Origin: Mesorhizobium intechi
GTDB taxonomy: Bacteria; Pseudomonadota; Alphaproteobacteria; Rhizobiales; Rhizobiaceae
Length of the DNA stretch: 52,316 bases
Direction: 5' to 3'
Assembly: GCF_002879535.1 (NCBI RefSeq)
Contig: NZ_PNOT02000176.1
Coordinates: 8,748 to 61,063 of the forward strand
Position numbers and translations under genes: made by a program. Below the pieces are notes generated by a model. The model was given only the letters and a program-made list of their open reading frames with translations. It searched no databases and was not told the DNA's origin. How positions within the stretch are numbered: position 1 is the first letter of the stretch; each line of letters begins with the position of its first letter. Below, piece by piece: positions 51,896 through 52,316 of the stretch.

Positions 51896-52316
51896 CAGCC
51901 TGCCTTTTGCAGCCCTTTGAACAGGAAGGTTCGCCCGGAACGGTAGTCATAGTCCGGATTTTCCCAGGCGATCATCTTGCCGGGGTTGAGCAGGCCCTGC
52001 GGGTCCGTCTCGCGCTTGAAGGCAAGCTGCACGGCATCGGTCTGCTTCATGCCGCCCTCCTCCAACGTATAGCGGTGCGGGTTGAAGATCGGGCAGCCAT
52101 TTTCCTCATGCAGGCGCACGATCTCGTCGAGCCGCGCCTCGGTGGTGAATCTTACCAGCGGCAGGCCGAAGCAGGTGATGTTGCCGTCCAGTCGCACGAA
52201 TTCGAGATGCGAGAACACTTCGCCCGGAAACATCGCATCCATCTTCTCGACCAACGCCAGCTGGTTGGGAAACGGATAGAGCGACTGCAGATAGGTGATG
52301 TCGGGATCGACGCGCA
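51895..52316 (-). CDS. FAD-linked oxidase, C-terminal part (runs off the window)
   Basis: The frame is open to the window end, so the N terminus and FAD-binding domain lie outside. The visible 140 residues end with DPQGLLNPGKMIAWENPDYD, the standard C-terminal motif of FAD_binding_4 oxidases such as D-lactate/glycolate dehydrogenase or vanillyl-alcohol oxidase, where it wraps the flavin site. It includes LVRFTTEARLDEIVRLHEEN and NPHRYTLEEGG. Substrate cannot be told from this part. It is coupled to the NQO pair downstream. Confidence 0.78.
   Translation of the reverse strand, partial: RVDPDITYLQSLYPFPNQLALVEKMDAMFPGEVFSHLEFVRLDGNITCFGLPLVRFTTEARLDEIVRLHEENGCPIFNPHRYTLEEGGMKQTDAVQLAFKRETDPQGLLNPGKMIAWENPDYDYRSGRTFLFKGLQKAG

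Overview
The window reads as chromosomal DNA of a high-GC, aerobic alphaproteobacterium, most likely a Mesorhizobium-like member of the Rhizobiales. This is inferred from gene content: DUF1127-type small proteins, a heterotetrameric sarcosine oxidase operon, many paralogous FAD/GcvT dehydrogenases, GlxA- and XRE-cupin-type regulators, and an entericidin lipoprotein. Genes are densely packed with many 4-base ATGA overlaps. I saw no rRNA, tRNA, CRISPR array, transposase or prophage genes.

Layout. (1) 1-9.1 kb: a one-carbon module of DUF1638, 'virulence factor', MTHFR C-terminal protein, methylenetetrahydrofolate reductase, methyltetrahydrofolate:corrinoid methyltransferase and a RamA-like ATP-dependent corrinoid activator. 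An SDR epimerase, a DUF4893-like protein and a formyltransferase are interspersed. No MttB-type methyltransferase or corrinoid protein lies in the window. (2) 9.1-12.6 kb: two paralogous 61-aa DUF1127-type proteins and a 44-aa orphan around an HSL-type hydrolase and a LysR regulator, with strong palindromes and two clear terminators. (3) 12.6-20.1 kb: a GlxA/AraC regulator with TGTCGC-type palindromes, an SsuABC/TauABC-like importer, a DUF1194 protein and a first FAD/GcvT dehydrogenase (853 aa). (4) 20.2-28.1 kb: a leftward polyprenyl-phosphate-sugar cluster. It holds a HAD phosphatase-UbiA fusion resembling decaprenyl-phosphate phosphoribosyltransferase, a DprE1-like oxidase, an SMR/ArnE-like membrane protein, an SDR, a class III aminotransferase, a GT-C-like membrane protein and an FkbM methyltransferase. 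(5) 28.3-33.2 kb: a small periplasmic protein, an AraC regulator with a likely 5' frameshift, an NmrA-like protein, and a DUF3772/MscS channel gene split by a one-base frameshift. (6) 33.3-38.5 kb: soxBDAG. (7) 38.5-42.8 kb: VOC protein, YdcZ-type exporter, LysR, MFS exporter, nitroreductase. (8) 42.9-50.6 kb: an XRE-cupin regulator with repeated operator-like sites, then a tightly coupled four-gene operon: FAD/GcvT dehydrogenase, homocysteine S-methyltransferase, AruH-like aminotransferase, FAD/GcvT dehydrogenase. (9) 50.7 kb to the end: two NQO-type flavoproteins and the C-terminal end of an FAD-linked oxidase.

How it fits together. Regions 1, 3, 6 and 8 all handle methyl groups on nitrogen and the folate C1 pool. 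FAD/GcvT dehydrogenases and sarcosine oxidase strip N-methyl groups to methylene-THF. The homocysteine methyltransferase could take the first methyl of a quaternary amine. The corrinoid/THF module moves methyl groups from B12 to THF and oxidises them. The best candidates for an undescribed system are the 43.6-50.6 kb operon, which looks like stepwise demethylation followed by transamination of an N-methylated (possibly basic) amino acid, and the DprE1/UbiA-HAD cluster, which looks like a Gram-negative lipid-linked pentose pathway. All family assignments come from reading translated sequences, not from database searches.
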